Source: Klenkia soli | GTDB lineage: Bacteria > Actinomycetota > Actinomycetes > Mycobacteriales > Geodermatophilaceae | DNA length: 64,000 bases | Direction of reading: 5' to 3' | Assembly: GCF_900103975.1 (NCBI RefSeq) | Contig: NZ_FNIR01000002.1 | Span: 124,001-188,000 of the forward strand | Shown: positions 41,542 through 51,176 of the stretch, piece after piece | Layout of the letters: each line of letters opens with the position of its first letter | Position numbering within the stretch: the first letter of the stretch is position 1 | Position numbers and translations under genes: made by a program | The notes under the pieces: generated by a model | Database searches by the model: none | Told to the model about the DNA's origin: nothing | The model's input: the letters and a program-made list of their open reading frames with translations, nothing else

Positions 41542-42251
41542 CGCTCCTCGTCCTCCCGGCGGCGGTCGGCCTCGAGCAGCCGGTCGGCCGCGCTGCGGTC
41601 GGGCTCGGCGTCCCCCTGGTGGATCCGCTCGCGGACCCCGCGGACGACGAACCAGACCACGGCGGCGACCACCGCGACGTAGATGACGTAGTCGAAGTAC
41701 TGCAGGTAGTCGTTCACCACGTCGCCCAGGGCGACCCCGAGGCCGATGAGCAACGAGTTCCAGATCAGCGAGCCCAGGGTCGTGTAGGCCAGGAACTGGG
41801 CCCAGGGCATCTTCACGACGCCGGCGGGCACCGAGACGAAGCTGCGCACGATCGGCACCATGCGGCCGAAGAAGACGGCGGGGCGGTCGTGCCGCTCGAA
41901 CCACTCGAAGGTGCGGTCGACGTCCGCCGTCTTCACCAGGGGCAACCGGTCGAGGAACGCGTGCGACCGGCGGGGGCCCAGGGAGCGGCCCACCTGGTAG
42001 AGCACCGCAGCGCCGAGCACCGACCCCAGCGTGGCGAACAGGATGGTCGGGACCAGCGCCATGCGGCCGTCGTTGATCAGCACGCCGGCGGCGCTGAGCA
42101 CCACCTCGCTGGGGATCGGCGGGACGACGGTCTCGATGAAGATGGTCAGCCCGACCCCGACCGGGCCCAGGGTCTCGATCAGGTCGAGCAGGAAACCGGT
42201 GATGCCACCCTGGTCGGACGTGGTCGCGGCGAGAGCAGACATGGTGTCCAC
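41538..42251 (-). CDS. DedA-family membrane protein
   Basis: A 237-residue DedA/SNARE-associated protein with about five hydrophobic segments. The conserved ETVVPPIPSEVVLSAAG and FFGRMVPIVRSFVSVPAG motifs are present; the latter holds the essential acidic/Arg region. DedA proteins act as lipid flippases or affect proton-motive force. A charged cytoplasmic tail closes the protein. ATG 42251 or 42242 may be the start. Confidence 0.88.
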   Translation of the reverse strand: MDTMSALAATTSDQGGITGFLLDLIETLGPVGVGLTIFIETVVPPIPSEVVLSAAGVLINDGRMALVPTILFATLGSVLGAAVLYQVGRSLGPRRSHAFLDRLPLVKTADVDRTFEWFERHDRPAVFFGRMVPIVRSFVSVPAGVVKMPWAQFLAYTTLGSLIWNSLLIGLGVALGDVVNDYLQYFDYVIYVAVVAAVVWFVVRGVRERIHQGDAEPDRSAADRLLEADRRREDEER

Positions 42252-42277
42252 GGTATCGGCGGCTAGCGTCCGGGGGC

Positions 42278-43576
42278 ATGACGCAGCGTTTCACCGCCCG
42301 GGCCGTCGTCGTCGGGGACCGGGCCGGCACCGTCGTCCCCGATGCCGTGCTGGACGTCGAGGACGGGCTGATCAGCTGGGTCGGCCCCGCGGCCGACGCG
42401 CCGGCCTCGGACGCCGAGGTCACCCGGCTGCCCGGTGTGCTGACCCCCGGCATGGTCAACACGCACTCGCACGCGCCGATGGTGCTCTTCCGCGGCCAGG
42501 GCGAGGGGCTGCCGCTGGACCGGTGGCTGCGCGAGGTCATGTGGCCCCGGGAGGCGCGGTTGACGCCCGAGGACATCGAGGTGGCGATGACCGCCGCGTC
42601 GGCGGAGATGCTGCGCCACGGGGTCACCACCAGCGTCGAGATGTACTTCCAGCCCGAGCGGATCGCCGCCGCGGTGCGGGCGACCGGGGCGCGCAGCATC
42701 GTGGCCAACCCGCTGATCGGGCTGCCTGGGTACGGCACCTTCGACGAGCAGCTGCAGACGGCGGTCGGGCTGGCGTCGTCCTCCGACGCGCAGGTCGAGT
42801 TCGGCATCGGCCCGCACTCGGCCTACACCGTGCCGCTGCCGGTGCTGCGCGACGCCGGCCTCGCCGCCCGTGAGCACGGCCTGCTGCTGACCGTGCACGT
42901 CGCCGAGACCGCGTCGGAGGGTGCCGACCTGCTCGCCGAGCACGGGCTGAGCGTGCCCTCGCTGCTGGCCGCGCACGACGTCCTGGGCGGGCGGGTGCTG
43001 GGCAACCACTGCGTGCACATGGACGACGCCGACCTCGAGCTGTGGCGGGAGTACGACGTGGCCGTGGCGCACTGCCCCGGGTCCAACGCCAAGCTGGCCA
43101 GCGGCACGGCGCGGCTGCGCGACATGCTCGACCTCGGCATCCGGGTGGGCATGGGCACCGACGGCCCGGCGTCCAACGACAACCTGGACCTCTTCGAGGA
43201 CCTCCGGCTGGCCGCCCAGCTGGCCCGGCTGCGCGAGCGCGACGCCCTCGCGCTGACCGCCCCGGAGGCGTTCTGGCTGGCCACCGGTGCCGCCGCCGAC
43301 GCGGTCGACCGCCCCGACCTCGGCCAGCTCGTGGCCGGCCGGCGGGCCGACCTGGTGCACGTGGACACCGAGGACATCGCGTTCACCCCGGTCGGCGACC
43401 TGACCGACCTGGTCACCCACCTGGTGTGGTCGGTCGGCTCCCGGCACGTGCGGGACACCTGGGTCGCCGGCCGCCGGGTGGTGCAGGACGGCGTCTCCAC
43501 CACCGTCGACGAGGCCGCGCTGCGGGCCCAGGTGCAGGAGCGCGCCCTCCGGTTGGCGGCCGAGGCGCGCGGGTGA
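42278..43576 (+). CDS. Amidohydrolase, MTA/SAH deaminase-like
   Basis: A 432-residue amidohydrolase of the TrzN/MtaD group. Zinc ligands are visible in NTHSHAP (HxH), TVHVAE, NHCVHMDD and GTDGPASNDNLD. Relatives deaminate 5'-methylthioadenosine, S-adenosylhomocysteine, guanine-like bases or triazines. A TAGCGT -10 at 42264-42269 lies eight bases before the ATG and no SD is present, so the mRNA is probably leaderless. The stop overlaps the next gene. Confidence 0.85.
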   Translation: MTQRFTARAVVVGDRAGTVVPDAVLDVEDGLISWVGPAADAPASDAEVTRLPGVLTPGMVNTHSHAPMVLFRGQGEGLPLDRWLREVMWPREARLTPEDIEVAMTAASAEMLRHGVTTSVEMYFQPERIAAAVRATGARSIVANPLIGLPGYGTFDEQLQTAVGLASSSDAQVEFGIGPHSAYTVPLPVLRDAGLAAREHGLLLTVHVAETASEGADLLAEHGLSVPSLLAAHDVLGGRVLGNHCVHMDDADLELWREYDVAVAHCPGSNAKLASGTARLRDMLDLGIRVGMGTDGPASNDNLDLFEDLRLAAQLARLRERDALALTAPEAFWLATGAAADAVDRPDLGQLVAGRRADLVHVDTEDIAFTPVGDLTDLVTHLVWSVGSRHVRDTWVAGRRVVQDGVSTTVDEAALRAQVQERALRLAAEARG

Positions 43577-43947
43577 GGGCCGCGCTGGTGCTGACCGGGG
43601 TCCTCCTGCTGGCCGCGTGCGGGGAGACCGTCGACGGCTTCGCGTCCCCGGTCCCGGCGTGCCCGGACGGCAGCGACCCGGGGGAGCTGGTGGACGGCGC
43701 CACCCTCGAGGTGGGCGGGTGCGTGCTCCTCGAGGGCTACGACGTGCCCACGAACAGGCTGGGCGGGACCGAGTCGTCGGACGAGTCGGTGCTGGCACGC
43801 GACGGCGCCGACCGGCGGCTGTTCACCGGGCAGGCACCCGGCGACGCCGTCGTCACGGTGTCCAGCTACTCCGCCGACTGCAGCGGGGGCCAGTCGTGCG
43901 CGATGCCCAACGACGACGTCGAGCTGTCGGTGACCGTCACCGGCTGA
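43573..43947 (+). CDS. Small secreted lipoprotein
   Basis: A 124-residue protein with a lipoprotein signal (VLTGVLLLAAC) and a small domain containing six further Cys, probably paired as disulfides outside the membrane. No family is recognised. It is translationally coupled to the amidohydrolase (GTGA), which may be positional only. Confidence 0.65.
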   Translation: MRAALVLTGVLLLAACGETVDGFASPVPACPDGSDPGELVDGATLEVGGCVLLEGYDVPTNRLGGTESSDESVLARDGADRRLFTGQAPGDAVVTVSSYSADCSGGQSCAMPNDDVELSVTVTG

Positions 43948-43953
43948 CCGCCC

Positions 43954-44466
43954 TCAGCGCTCCCGCACGAGGTCCGGCAGCCGGGCGACCAGCCCGGCGC
44001 AGGCCGCCTCCACCTGGGCGTACACGGTGGCGAAGCCCTCGGGACCACCGCCGTAGGGGTCCGGTACGGACCGGTCCGGGTCGCCGTCGGGGTCTGTGTC
44101 CGTGTCCGTGTCGAAGTCGCGCAGCAGCACGACCCGGGGACGACGGCGGTCGCCCACCATCTCCTCCAGGTCGGCCAGGTTCGACCGGTCCATGGCCACC
44201 AGCAGGTCGAACTCCTCGACCCGGTCGGCGGTCATCTGCTGCGCGACGTGCCGCGTGGGGTCCAGGCCGTGCTCGGCCAGGACGGCCGCCGAGCCCGGGT
44301 CCATCGGCCCGCCGACGTGCCAGGAGCTGGTGCCGGCCGAGGTGACGACGACGTCCAGACCCTCCTGCTCGACCATCTCCCGCAGCACGACCTCCGCGAT
44401 GGGGGAGCGGCAGATGTTGCCCAGGCAGACCATCGAGACGCGGTACGGGTCCTCAGCAGTGCTCAC
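43954..44466 (-). CDS. Low-molecular-weight protein-tyrosine phosphatase
   Basis: A 170-residue LMW phosphatase. The P-loop VCLGNICRS has the nucleophile C14 and R20; the general acid lies in VPDPYGGG. The insertion DTDTDTDPDGDPDRS before it is a low-complexity acidic run encoded by a short tandem repeat (about 44092-44115) and is not usual for the family. In actinobacteria such enzymes dephosphorylate tyrosine kinases of polysaccharide synthesis or are secreted. Confidence 0.88.
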   Translation of the reverse strand: MSTAEDPYRVSMVCLGNICRSPIAEVVLREMVEQEGLDVVVTSAGTSSWHVGGPMDPGSAAVLAEHGLDPTRHVAQQMTADRVEEFDLLVAMDRSNLADLEEMVGDRRRPRVVLLRDFDTDTDTDPDGDPDRSVPDPYGGGPEGFATVYAQVEAACAGLVARLPDLVRER

Positions 44467-44510
44467 GAACTCCAGTGTTCCTGTCGGCGCTGGCTGGTAG
44501 ACAGGGACCC

Positions 44511-46025
44511 GTGGCAGAACCCCGTTCCGTCGATGCGTCCTTCCTGGCCCTCCCGCTGTCCGCCCTCACCGACGCCGCCCTCACCCGGGCGCTCGACCTG
44601 GGCTGCGAGCACGCCGACATCCGGGTCGAGCGCATCCGCACCCAGACCATCCGGCTGCGCGACGCCCGGGTCGAGGCCGCCGCCGACGGCGAGGACCTCG
44701 GCCTGGCCGTGCGGGTGGTGCACGAGGGCACCTGGGGGTTCGCCGCCGGTGTCGTGCTCACCGCGGCCGAGGCGGTCCGGCTGGCCGAGGAGGCCGTCGC
44801 GGTCGCGCAGGTCTCCGCCGCGCTGAACACCGACCGGGTCGAGCTCGCCCCCGAGCCGGTGTACCCCGACCACGAGTGGGTGTCGGCCTACGAGGTCGAC
44901 CCGTTCGCCGTCCCCGAGGCGGAGAAGACCGGGCTGATGGTCGAGCTGTCCGAGCAGCTGCTGGCCGCCGACGGCGTCGAGCACGTGCAGTCCGACGTGA
45001 TGCACGTGAAGGAGCAGAAGTACTACGCCGACACCGCCGGCACCCGCACCCGCCAGCAGCGGGTCCGCATCCACCCCACCTTCACCGCGCTCACCGTCGA
45101 CCGGTCCACCGGCGCCTTCGAGTCCATGCGCACGCTGGCCCCGCCGGCCGGCCGCGGGTGGGAGTACCTGACGGGTTCCACGTGGAACTGGGCGGCCGAG
45201 CTGGCCGAGATCCCCGAGCACCTCCGCGAGAAGACCAAGGCCCCGAGCGTCGAGCCCGGCCGCTACGACCTTGTGGTCGACCCCTCGAACCTGTTCCTCA
45301 CCATCCACGAGTCGATCGGGCACGCCACCGAGCTCGACCGGGCGCTGGGCTACGAGGCCGCCTACGCCGGCACGTCGTTCGCGACCGTCGACAAGCTCGG
45401 CAGCCTGCAGTACGGCTCGGCGCTGATGAACGTCACCGGCGACCGCACCGCCGAGCACGGCCTGTCGACCATCGGCTGGGACGACGAGGGCGTCGCCGGT
45501 CAGCAGTGGGACATCGTGAAGGACGGCGTGCTGGTCGGCTACCAGGTCGACCGCAACATGGCCCGGCTGCGCGGCATGGACCGCAGCAACGGGTGCGCGT
45601 TCGCCGACTCCGCCGGGCACGTGCCGGTGCAGCGCATGGCGAACGTCTCGCTGCAGCCGGCGCCCGAGGGCCCCAGCACCGAGGAGATCATCGCCGGCGT
45701 CGACCGCGGCATCTACGTCGTCGGCGACAAGAGCTGGTCGATCGACATGCAGCGCTACAACTTCCAGTTCACCGGCCAGCGGTTCTACAAGATCGAGGGC
45801 GGGCAGCTGGCCGGCCAGCTCAAGGACGTCGCCTACCAGGCCACCACCACCGACTTCTGGGGCTCCATGACCCGGGTCGGCGGGCCGCAGACCTACGTCC
45901 TGGGCGGGGCCTTCAACTGCGGCAAGGCCCAACCCGGGCAGGTCGCACCGGTCAGCCACGGCTGCCCCAGCGCGCTCTTCGAGGGCACGACCATCCTCAA
46001 CACGGTGCAGGAGGGCGGCCAGTGA
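44511..46025 (+). CDS. tldD: TldD-like metalloprotease subunit
   Basis: A 504-residue TldD protein. The zinc site HEXXXH is H266-E267-SIG-H271 (HESIGHATE), with the third ligand Cys expected near the C-terminus. TldD/TldE heterodimers cut small unfolded peptides and in some bacteria mature RiPPs. The C-terminal region [25 protein letters not shown] is conserved. GTG 44511 gives the N-terminus; the upstream frame has no support. It overlaps the TldE gene (GTGA). Confidence 0.9.
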   Translation: MAEPRSVDASFLALPLSALTDAALTRALDLGCEHADIRVERIRTQTIRLRDARVEAAADGEDLGLAVRVVHEGTWGFAAGVVLTAAEAVRLAEEAVAVAQVSAALNTDRVELAPEPVYPDHEWVSAYEVDPFAVPEAEKTGLMVELSEQLLAADGVEHVQSDVMHVKEQKYYADTAGTRTRQQRVRIHPTFTALTVDRSTGAFESMRTLAPPAGRGWEYLTGSTWNWAAELAEIPEHLREKTKAPSVEPGRYDLVVDPSNLFLTIHESIGHATELDRALGYEAAYAGTSFATVDKLGSLQYGSALMNVTGDRTAEHGLSTIGWDDEGVAGQQWDIVKDGVLVGYQVDRNMARLRGMDRSNGCAFADSAGHVPVQRMANVSLQPAPEGPSTEEIIAGVDRGIYVVGDKSWSIDMQRYNFQFTGQRFYKIEGGQLAGQLKDVAYQATTTDFWGSMTRVGGPQTYVLGGAFNCGKAQPGQVAPVSHGCPSALFEGTTILNTVQEGGQ

Positions 46026-47422
46026 CTGCCATGACCGGTCAGCAGATCGTCGAGGCCGCGCTGGCGGCGGGCACCGTCGACGGCCAGATCACCTACGTCG
46101 TCGACAGCTCCGAGGCCAACCTCCGCTGGGCGAGCAACAGCCTGACCACCAACGGGGCCATGCGGTCCCGTCAGGTGGTCGTCATCTCCCTGGTCGACGG
46201 CGGCGCGGGCATGGCCGCGGGCACGGTGGCCCGCACCGGCACCCCGGACATCGCCGAGCTGGTCGCCGCCAGCGAGCAGGCCGCCCGCGACGCCGGTCCG
46301 GCCGAGGACGCGATGCCGCTCATCAGCCCTGGCGACCCGATGGCCCCGGCGACCTCCGGCGACTGGGACGCCGAGCCGGCCACCACCTCGATCGAGGTGT
46401 TCCGCGACGTCGCGCCCGCGCTGGGCCAGGCCTTCGGCGAGGCCGGCGGGCGCGACGAGCTGCTGTTCGGGTTCGCCGAGCACCAGATGAGCACCACCTA
46501 CCTGGGCACGTCGACCGGGTTGCGGCTGCGGCACGACCAGCCCACCGGTCGGGTCGAGCTCAACGGCAAGAGCCGCGACTTCGGCCGGTCGGTGTGGGCC
46601 GGAGTCGGCACCCGCGACTTCGCCGACGTCTCGATCGAGGCCCTGGCCGCCGACGTCCAGCGCAAGATGGCCTGGTCGCAGCGTCGGGTCGACCTGCCCG
46701 CCGGCCGGTACGAGACGCTGCTGCCCCCGAGCGCGGTCAGCGACCTGATGATCTACGCCTACTGGACGATGGAGGCCCGCGACGCCGACGAGGGCCGCAA
46801 CGTCTACGCCAAGGCCGGGGGCGGCAACCGGATCGGCGAGCGGATCTGCGGGCTGCCGCTGACCCTGCGCAGCGACCCGGCCGAGCCGGGCCTGGAGTGC
46901 GCACCGTTCCAGGTGGTCGGCGGGTCCTCCGGTGCGTCGTCGGTGTTCGACAACGGCATGACCACCCCGGCGATCGACTGGATCTCCGGCGGCACGCTGA
47001 CCAACCTGATCCGGCCGCGGGCCTGGGCGCTGCAGCAGACCGCACCGCCCACCGCGGCGCTGGACAACCTGGTGCTCGAGGACCCGCAGGCCACCGCGAC
47101 CACCGAGGAGATGATCGCGAGCACCGAGCGCGGGCTGCTGCTCACCACGCTCTGGTACATCCGCGAGGTCGACCCGCAGAGCCTGCTGCTCACCGGCCTC
47201 ACCCGCGACGGCGTCTTCCTGGTGGAGAACGGCGAGGTGACCGGTGCGGTGAACAACTTCCGGTTCAACGAGTCCCCGGTGTCGCTGCTGGGCCGGGCCA
47301 CCCAGGCCTCGCGCACCGAGCGCACGCTGCCCCGCGAGTGGAACGACTGGTTCACCCGCGCCGCCATGCCCATGCTCCGGGTCCCGGACTTCAACATGAG
47401 CTCGGTCTCCCCGGCCAGCTGA
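46022..47422 (+). CDS. tldE: TldE/PmbA-like protease subunit
   Basis: A 466-residue TldE (PmbA) homologue, the non-metal partner of TldD. It lacks the HEXXXH motif, as expected. Conserved features include [19 protein letters not shown] and [13 protein letters not shown]. The GTG start lies in the TldD stop, so the subunits are made together. A ZTP riboswitch and glyA follow. Confidence 0.9.
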   Translation: MTAMTGQQIVEAALAAGTVDGQITYVVDSSEANLRWASNSLTTNGAMRSRQVVVISLVDGGAGMAAGTVARTGTPDIAELVAASEQAARDAGPAEDAMPLISPGDPMAPATSGDWDAEPATTSIEVFRDVAPALGQAFGEAGGRDELLFGFAEHQMSTTYLGTSTGLRLRHDQPTGRVELNGKSRDFGRSVWAGVGTRDFADVSIEALAADVQRKMAWSQRRVDLPAGRYETLLPPSAVSDLMIYAYWTMEARDADEGRNVYAKAGGGNRIGERICGLPLTLRSDPAEPGLECAPFQVVGGSSGASSVFDNGMTTPAIDWISGGTLTNLIRPRAWALQQTAPPTAALDNLVLEDPQATATTEEMIASTERGLLLTTLWYIREVDPQSLLLTGLTRDGVFLVENGEVTGAVNNFRFNESPVSLLGRATQASRTERTLPREWNDWFTRAAMPMLRVPDFNMSSVSPAS

Positions 47423-47449
47423 GCCCGCACGGCCCGGTACCCTCGTGCC

Positions 47450-47520
47450 GGGCCGTGACTGGCGCACAGGTGGGCCACCACCGGGGAGCGGTCCCGACGG
47501 ACCGCCGCGCGCCTGGGCAC
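47450..47520 (+). promoter_or_regulatory. ZTP riboswitch (pfl motif) upstream of glyA
   Basis: The RNA GGGCCGUGACUGGCG...GGGGAGCGGUCC...CGCCUGGGCA matches the pfl consensus closely. P1 is GGGCCG (47450-47455) with CGGUCC (47489-47494); a GGUGG/CCACC hairpin lies inside, and the 3' CCGCGCGCCUGGGCA forms the pseudoknot part. It senses ZTP/ZMP, a sign of 10-formyl-THF shortage, and turns on one-carbon genes such as glyA. A TACCCT -10 at 47438-47443 would start the transcript near 47450. Control may be at the SD (CCGGAGGAG, 47531 on). Confidence 0.9.
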
Positions 47521-47544
47521 CCAGCGATCCCCGGAGGAGCCCCG

Positions 47545-48972
47545 ATGACCAGCACACCGTCGCCCGAGAGCACCGCCTTCCGCAGCGCCCTCGAGGTGAT
47601 CGGCGCGGTGGAACCCGCCGTCGCCGCCGCGATCGGCCAGGAGCTCGCCGACCAGCGCGACAGCCTCAAGCTGATCGCCAGCGAGAACTACGCCTCCCCG
47701 GCCACCCTGCTGGCGATGGGCAACTGGTTCAGCGACAAGTACGCCGAGGGCACCCCCGGGCGCCGCTTCTACGCCGCCTGCCAGAACGTCGACACCGTCG
47801 AGCGGCTGGCCGCCGAGCACGCCCGCGAGCTGTTCGGCGCCGAGTACGCCTACCCGCAGCCGCACTCGGGCATCGACGCCAACCTCGTGGCCTTCTGGTC
47901 GATCCTGGCCCACCGGGTCGAGACGCCGGCGCTGGCCGAGGCCGGGGTCAAGAACGTCGACGCCCTCTCCGACGCCGACTGGGCGAACCTGCGCCGGGCA
48001 CTGGGCGACCAGCGCATGCTCGGCATGAGCCTCGATGCCGGCGGCCACCTCACCCACGGCTTCCGCCCCAACATCAGCGGCAAGATGTTCGAGCAGGCCA
48101 GCTACGGCACCGACCCCGAGACCGGCCTCATCGACTACGCGGCGCTGCGCAAGCAGGCCAACGAGTTCCGGCCGCTGATCCTGGTCGCCGGCTACTCCGC
48201 CTACCCCCGCCGCGTCGACTTCGCCGCCATGCGCGAGATCGCCGACGAGGTGGGCGCGACGCTGATGGTCGACATGGCCCACTTCGCCGGGCTGGTCGCG
48301 GGCAAGGTGTTCACCGGCGACGAGGACCCGATCCCGCACGCGCACGTCGTCACCACGACCACCCACAAGTCCCTGCGCGGTCCGCGCGGCGGCATGGTGC
48401 TGGCCACCAGCGAGTACGCACCGTCCATCGACCGCGGCTGCCCGCTGGTGCTCGGCGGCCCGCTGGGCAACGTGATGGCCGCCAAGGCCGTCGCGCTGGC
48501 CGAGGCCCGTCGTCCCGACTTCGCCGACTACGCGCAGCGCATCGTGGCCAACTCCCGGGCGCTGGCCGAGAGCCTGCTGCGTCGGGGCATCACCCTGGTC
48601 ACCGGCGGCACCGACAACCACCTGGTGCTGGCCGACGTCTCGTCGACCGGGCTGACCGGTCGGCAGGCCGAGGCCGCGCTGCTGGACTCCGGGCTGGTCA
48701 CCAACCGCAACGCCGTCCCGGGCGACCCGAACGGGCCCTGGTACACCTCGGGCATCCGGCTGGGCACCCCGGCGCTGACCACCCGCGGTCTGGGCGAGGC
48801 CGAGCTGGCCGAGGTCGGCGACCTGATGGCCGACGTCCTGGCCGCCACCTCGGCGGTGGGCGACTCGAAGGTCAAGTACACGATCGAGGACGGCGTCGCC
48901 GAGCGCGTGCACGCCCGGGCCAGCGAGATCGTCGGCGCCCACCCGCTGTACCCCGGCGTCGACCTGAGCTGA
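47545..48972 (+). CDS. glyA: Serine hydroxymethyltransferase
   Basis: A 475-residue PLP enzyme that interconverts serine and glycine with tetrahydrofolate. The Schiff-base lysine is K275 in [27 protein letters not shown] and GGTDNHLVL are diagnostic. It is about 50 residues longer than the common 420-residue form because of an insertion near 125-165 ([19 protein letters not shown] and after). The SD GGAGGAG precedes the ATG, and expression is expected to be switched on by ZTP through the upstream riboswitch. Confidence 0.95.
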   Translation: MTSTPSPESTAFRSALEVIGAVEPAVAAAIGQELADQRDSLKLIASENYASPATLLAMGNWFSDKYAEGTPGRRFYAACQNVDTVERLAAEHARELFGAEYAYPQPHSGIDANLVAFWSILAHRVETPALAEAGVKNVDALSDADWANLRRALGDQRMLGMSLDAGGHLTHGFRPNISGKMFEQASYGTDPETGLIDYAALRKQANEFRPLILVAGYSAYPRRVDFAAMREIADEVGATLMVDMAHFAGLVAGKVFTGDEDPIPHAHVVTTTTHKSLRGPRGGMVLATSEYAPSIDRGCPLVLGGPLGNVMAAKAVALAEARRPDFADYAQRIVANSRALAESLLRRGITLVTGGTDNHLVLADVSSTGLTGRQAEAALLDSGLVTNRNAVPGDPNGPWYTSGIRLGTPALTTRGLGEAELAEVGDLMADVLAATSAVGDSKVKYTIEDGVAERVHARASEIVGAHPLYPGVDLS

Positions 48973-48977
48973 CCCCG

Positions 48978-49029
48978 CACGCACGACGGCCCGTCCCCCG
49001 CAGCAGCGGGGGACGGGCCGTCGTGCGTG
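48978..49029 (+). terminator. 24-bp perfect hairpin terminator between convergent genes
   Basis: The arms 48978-49001 and 49006-49029 pair perfectly over 24 bp (inner stem GTCCCCCGC/GCGGGGGAC) around the loop AGCA. It starts 5 bases after the glyA stop and lies between glyA and the convergent surface-protein gene, so it probably ends transcription from both sides. Confidence 0.85.
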
Positions 49030-49078
49030 GTGCTCCGGTCCGCCGTCCGGGATCAGGGGACGGCGGACCGGGGACCGG

Positions 49079-50926
49079 TCAGGCGGCGGTGCGCCGACGA
49101 CCGGCCAGGGCCAGACCGAGACCACCGGCGAGGGCCACCAGGCCCAGGCCGAGGGCGTCGGACACGTCGGCACCGGTGTAGGCCAGCGTCGCCGGCGAGG
49201 AGTGCGAGGCACTCACCGTGGTGGCGTGGCTGCCCGAGCCCGTGGCGACCGGGGCGATGTGCTGCACCGGGGCGGTGGCGACGGGCTCGGTGGCGGGGGC
49301 GGTGGGCTGCTCGTGGCCGCCCTGGCCCTCGTGGCCGCCCTGCGCCGGCTGCTCGGCCGGGCATCCGCCCGAGGTGGTCCCGCCGCCGGCGGAGCCGCCG
49401 ACCGCGGAGGTGCAGCCGGTGACGGTGGTGTCGCCCACGATGTTGCCGGCGTTGCCGCCGGTGTTCACGACGGTGGCGTCACCGCTGTGGGTCACCGGGT
49501 TGCAGTTGTCGTCGCTCTTGAAGTTGAAGCAGTAGACGACGACCTGGTTGCCCGAGTTGGCCCAGCCGTAGTTGCCGCCGGAGTACGCCATCTGCCACGG
49601 CGCCACGACGACGTAGTGACCGGCAGCGCCGGCCGAACCGCCGGTGGCGCTGTTGTCCACGACCGTGCTGGCCCCGCCGGAACCCGACCCGATGCTGGCC
49701 TGGTCCGAGCTGCCGCTGGTGGAGCCGGTCTGCGCGTTGCCGCCGGCCGCCGAGGTGTTGCCGCCGACCGTGGTGTTCCCGACCGAGTTGCCGGCGTTGC
49801 CGCCCGTGTTGCTGACCGAGGCGTTGCCGCTGTGGGTCACCGGGTTGCAGTTGTTGTCGGACTTGAAGTTGAAGCAGTAGACCTGGACGACGTTGCCGCT
49901 GTTGGCGTAGCCCTCGTTGCCGCCGCTGACCGCGTACTGCCAGGGCGCCACGTAGACCTCGTGGCCGTAGGCGATCCCGCTGCCCCCGGTGCTGGTCGAG
50001 GAGACGTCGGTGGAGGCGTACCCGCCACCGGTGCCCTGCATCAGGCTCGCGAGCCAGGCCAGCCACACGTCGAAGCTGTCCGCCGTGCCGTCGGTGTCAC
50101 CGGTGGCGGCGTTGCCCCCGGTGGCCGAGGTGTTGCCGCTGACCGTGGTGTTCCCGACCGAGTTGCCGGCGTTGCCCCCGGTGTTGCTGACCGAGGCGTT
50201 GCCGCTGGAGGTCACCGGGCTGCAGTTCGACGAGCTCTTGAAGTTGAAGCAGACGACCGTGACGACGTTGCCGGAGTTGGCCTCGCCGTAGTTGCCGTAG
50301 CTGGCGGCGACCTGGGTCGGCTCGACGACGACGATGTGACCCTCGGCGTCGGCGTTCCCACCCGTGGCGGTCGACGTGGCCGTCGTGCTGGCCCCGCTGC
50401 CCGAGCTGGAGTTGGAGCTCGCGGTGGACTCGCCGCCGGAGCTGGAGCTGCCGCCCCCGCCGACGGACGCCGAGTCGGCGGAGCCGCTGGTGTTGCCCGT
50501 GCTGGCGTTGCCGCCGGTGGCGGTGGTGTTGCCGCTCACCGAGGTGTCGCCCACCTCGTTGCCGGCGTTGCCGCCGTCGTTGGTCACGCTCGCGTTCCCG
50601 CTGCTGGTCTGCGGGTTGCCGTTGGAGCCGCTGCCCGAGCCGCCCGAGGCCGACTCGACGCCGACCTCGTTGCCGCTGTTCGCGACGCCGACGTTGCCGC
50701 CGCTCTCCGCGGACTGCTGGGGGGCGACGACCACCTCGTGCCCGTAGGCGGTGGCGTCACCGCCGGTGGCCGTGGAGCTGACGGTGGTGTCGCTGGTGCT
50801 GCTGGAGCCGCTGCTGGCGGAGTCCGAGCTGCCGGTGGTGTCGGCGGAGGCGACCGCCTGGCCGAGGAGGAAGATCCCCCCGGCCATGGTGGCAACGGCG
50901 AGGCCGTTGCGCACGGTTCGGTTCAT
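49079..50926 (-). CDS. Repetitive secreted wall-anchored protein with LAYTG sorting signal
   Basis: A 615-residue protein with a signal peptide (cut near ASA, residue 28), four imperfect repeats of about 90 residues (near 52-140, 185-275, 310-400, 425-515), a linker, and a C-terminal sorting signal: LAYTG (581-585), hydrophobic helix, RRR. LAxTG is the class E sortase motif. Each repeat has GHxVVVAPxQxAxSGGNxG, ANSGNxV, SGNASVxNTGGNAG and GNTSAxGGNA; repeats 2-4 add VxCFNFKSxxNC with two Cys. The Gly/Asn/Ser/Thr content suggests a beta-solenoid or adhesive surface protein. The SD GAAGGA precedes the ATG. Function is unknown. Confidence 0.8.
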   Translation of the reverse strand: MNRTVRNGLAVATMAGGIFLLGQAVASADTTGSSDSASSGSSSTSDTTVSSTATGGDATAYGHEVVVAPQQSAESGGNVGVANSGNEVGVESASGGSGSGSNGNPQTSSGNASVTNDGGNAGNEVGDTSVSGNTTATGGNASTGNTSGSADSASVGGGGSSSSGGESTASSNSSSGSGASTTATSTATGGNADAEGHIVVVEPTQVAASYGNYGEANSGNVVTVVCFNFKSSSNCSPVTSSGNASVSNTGGNAGNSVGNTTVSGNTSATGGNAATGDTDGTADSFDVWLAWLASLMQGTGGGYASTDVSSTSTGGSGIAYGHEVYVAPWQYAVSGGNEGYANSGNVVQVYCFNFKSDNNCNPVTHSGNASVSNTGGNAGNSVGNTTVGGNTSAAGGNAQTGSTSGSSDQASIGSGSGGASTVVDNSATGGSAGAAGHYVVVAPWQMAYSGGNYGWANSGNQVVVYCFNFKSDDNCNPVTHSGDATVVNTGGNAGNIVGDTTVTGCTSAVGGSAGGGTTSGGCPAEQPAQGGHEGQGGHEQPTAPATEPVATAPVQHIAPVATGSGSHATTVSASHSSPATLAYTGADVSDALGLGLVALAGGLGLALAGRRRTAA

Positions 50927-51176
50927 GTCTGGGTTCCTTCGTGCTGGTGTGCGTCGTTGCGCACGAGCGGGTGGTGCTGGATGGGTGGAGCGAGGTGGTG
51001 CGGTCGAGCCCCCGTGGTGGCTGCGAACCCGTGGTGCCGGGCGGACCGAGCTGTGCTCGGGTCGTGCTGGGGCTGCTGCGCGGTGGACCAGGCTGGCCAG
51101 GCCGGGAAGGGTCGCCCGTCGTGATGTGCCCCCCGTGGGCACACCGGGGACGGGACCGAGCGCGCGGAGCGGCGCG

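Noticed and set aside
44511-47422. TldD/TldE as part of mycofactocin maturation
   Set aside because: TldD/E can mature RiPPs, but MftE already provides the needed cleavage, the pair lies 15 kb from mftF, and it is a common housekeeping pair in actinobacteria.
49382-50773. CRISPR-like regularly spaced repeats in the surface-protein gene
   Set aside because: The repeats are long, imperfect, in frame and protein-coding; there are no identical short repeats with unique spacers.
49202-51124. 640-codon plus-strand frame opposite the repetitive surface protein
   Set aside because: Its Gly/Val/Ala repeats are the complement of the surface-protein repeats; the minus-strand frame has a signal peptide, SD and sorting signal.
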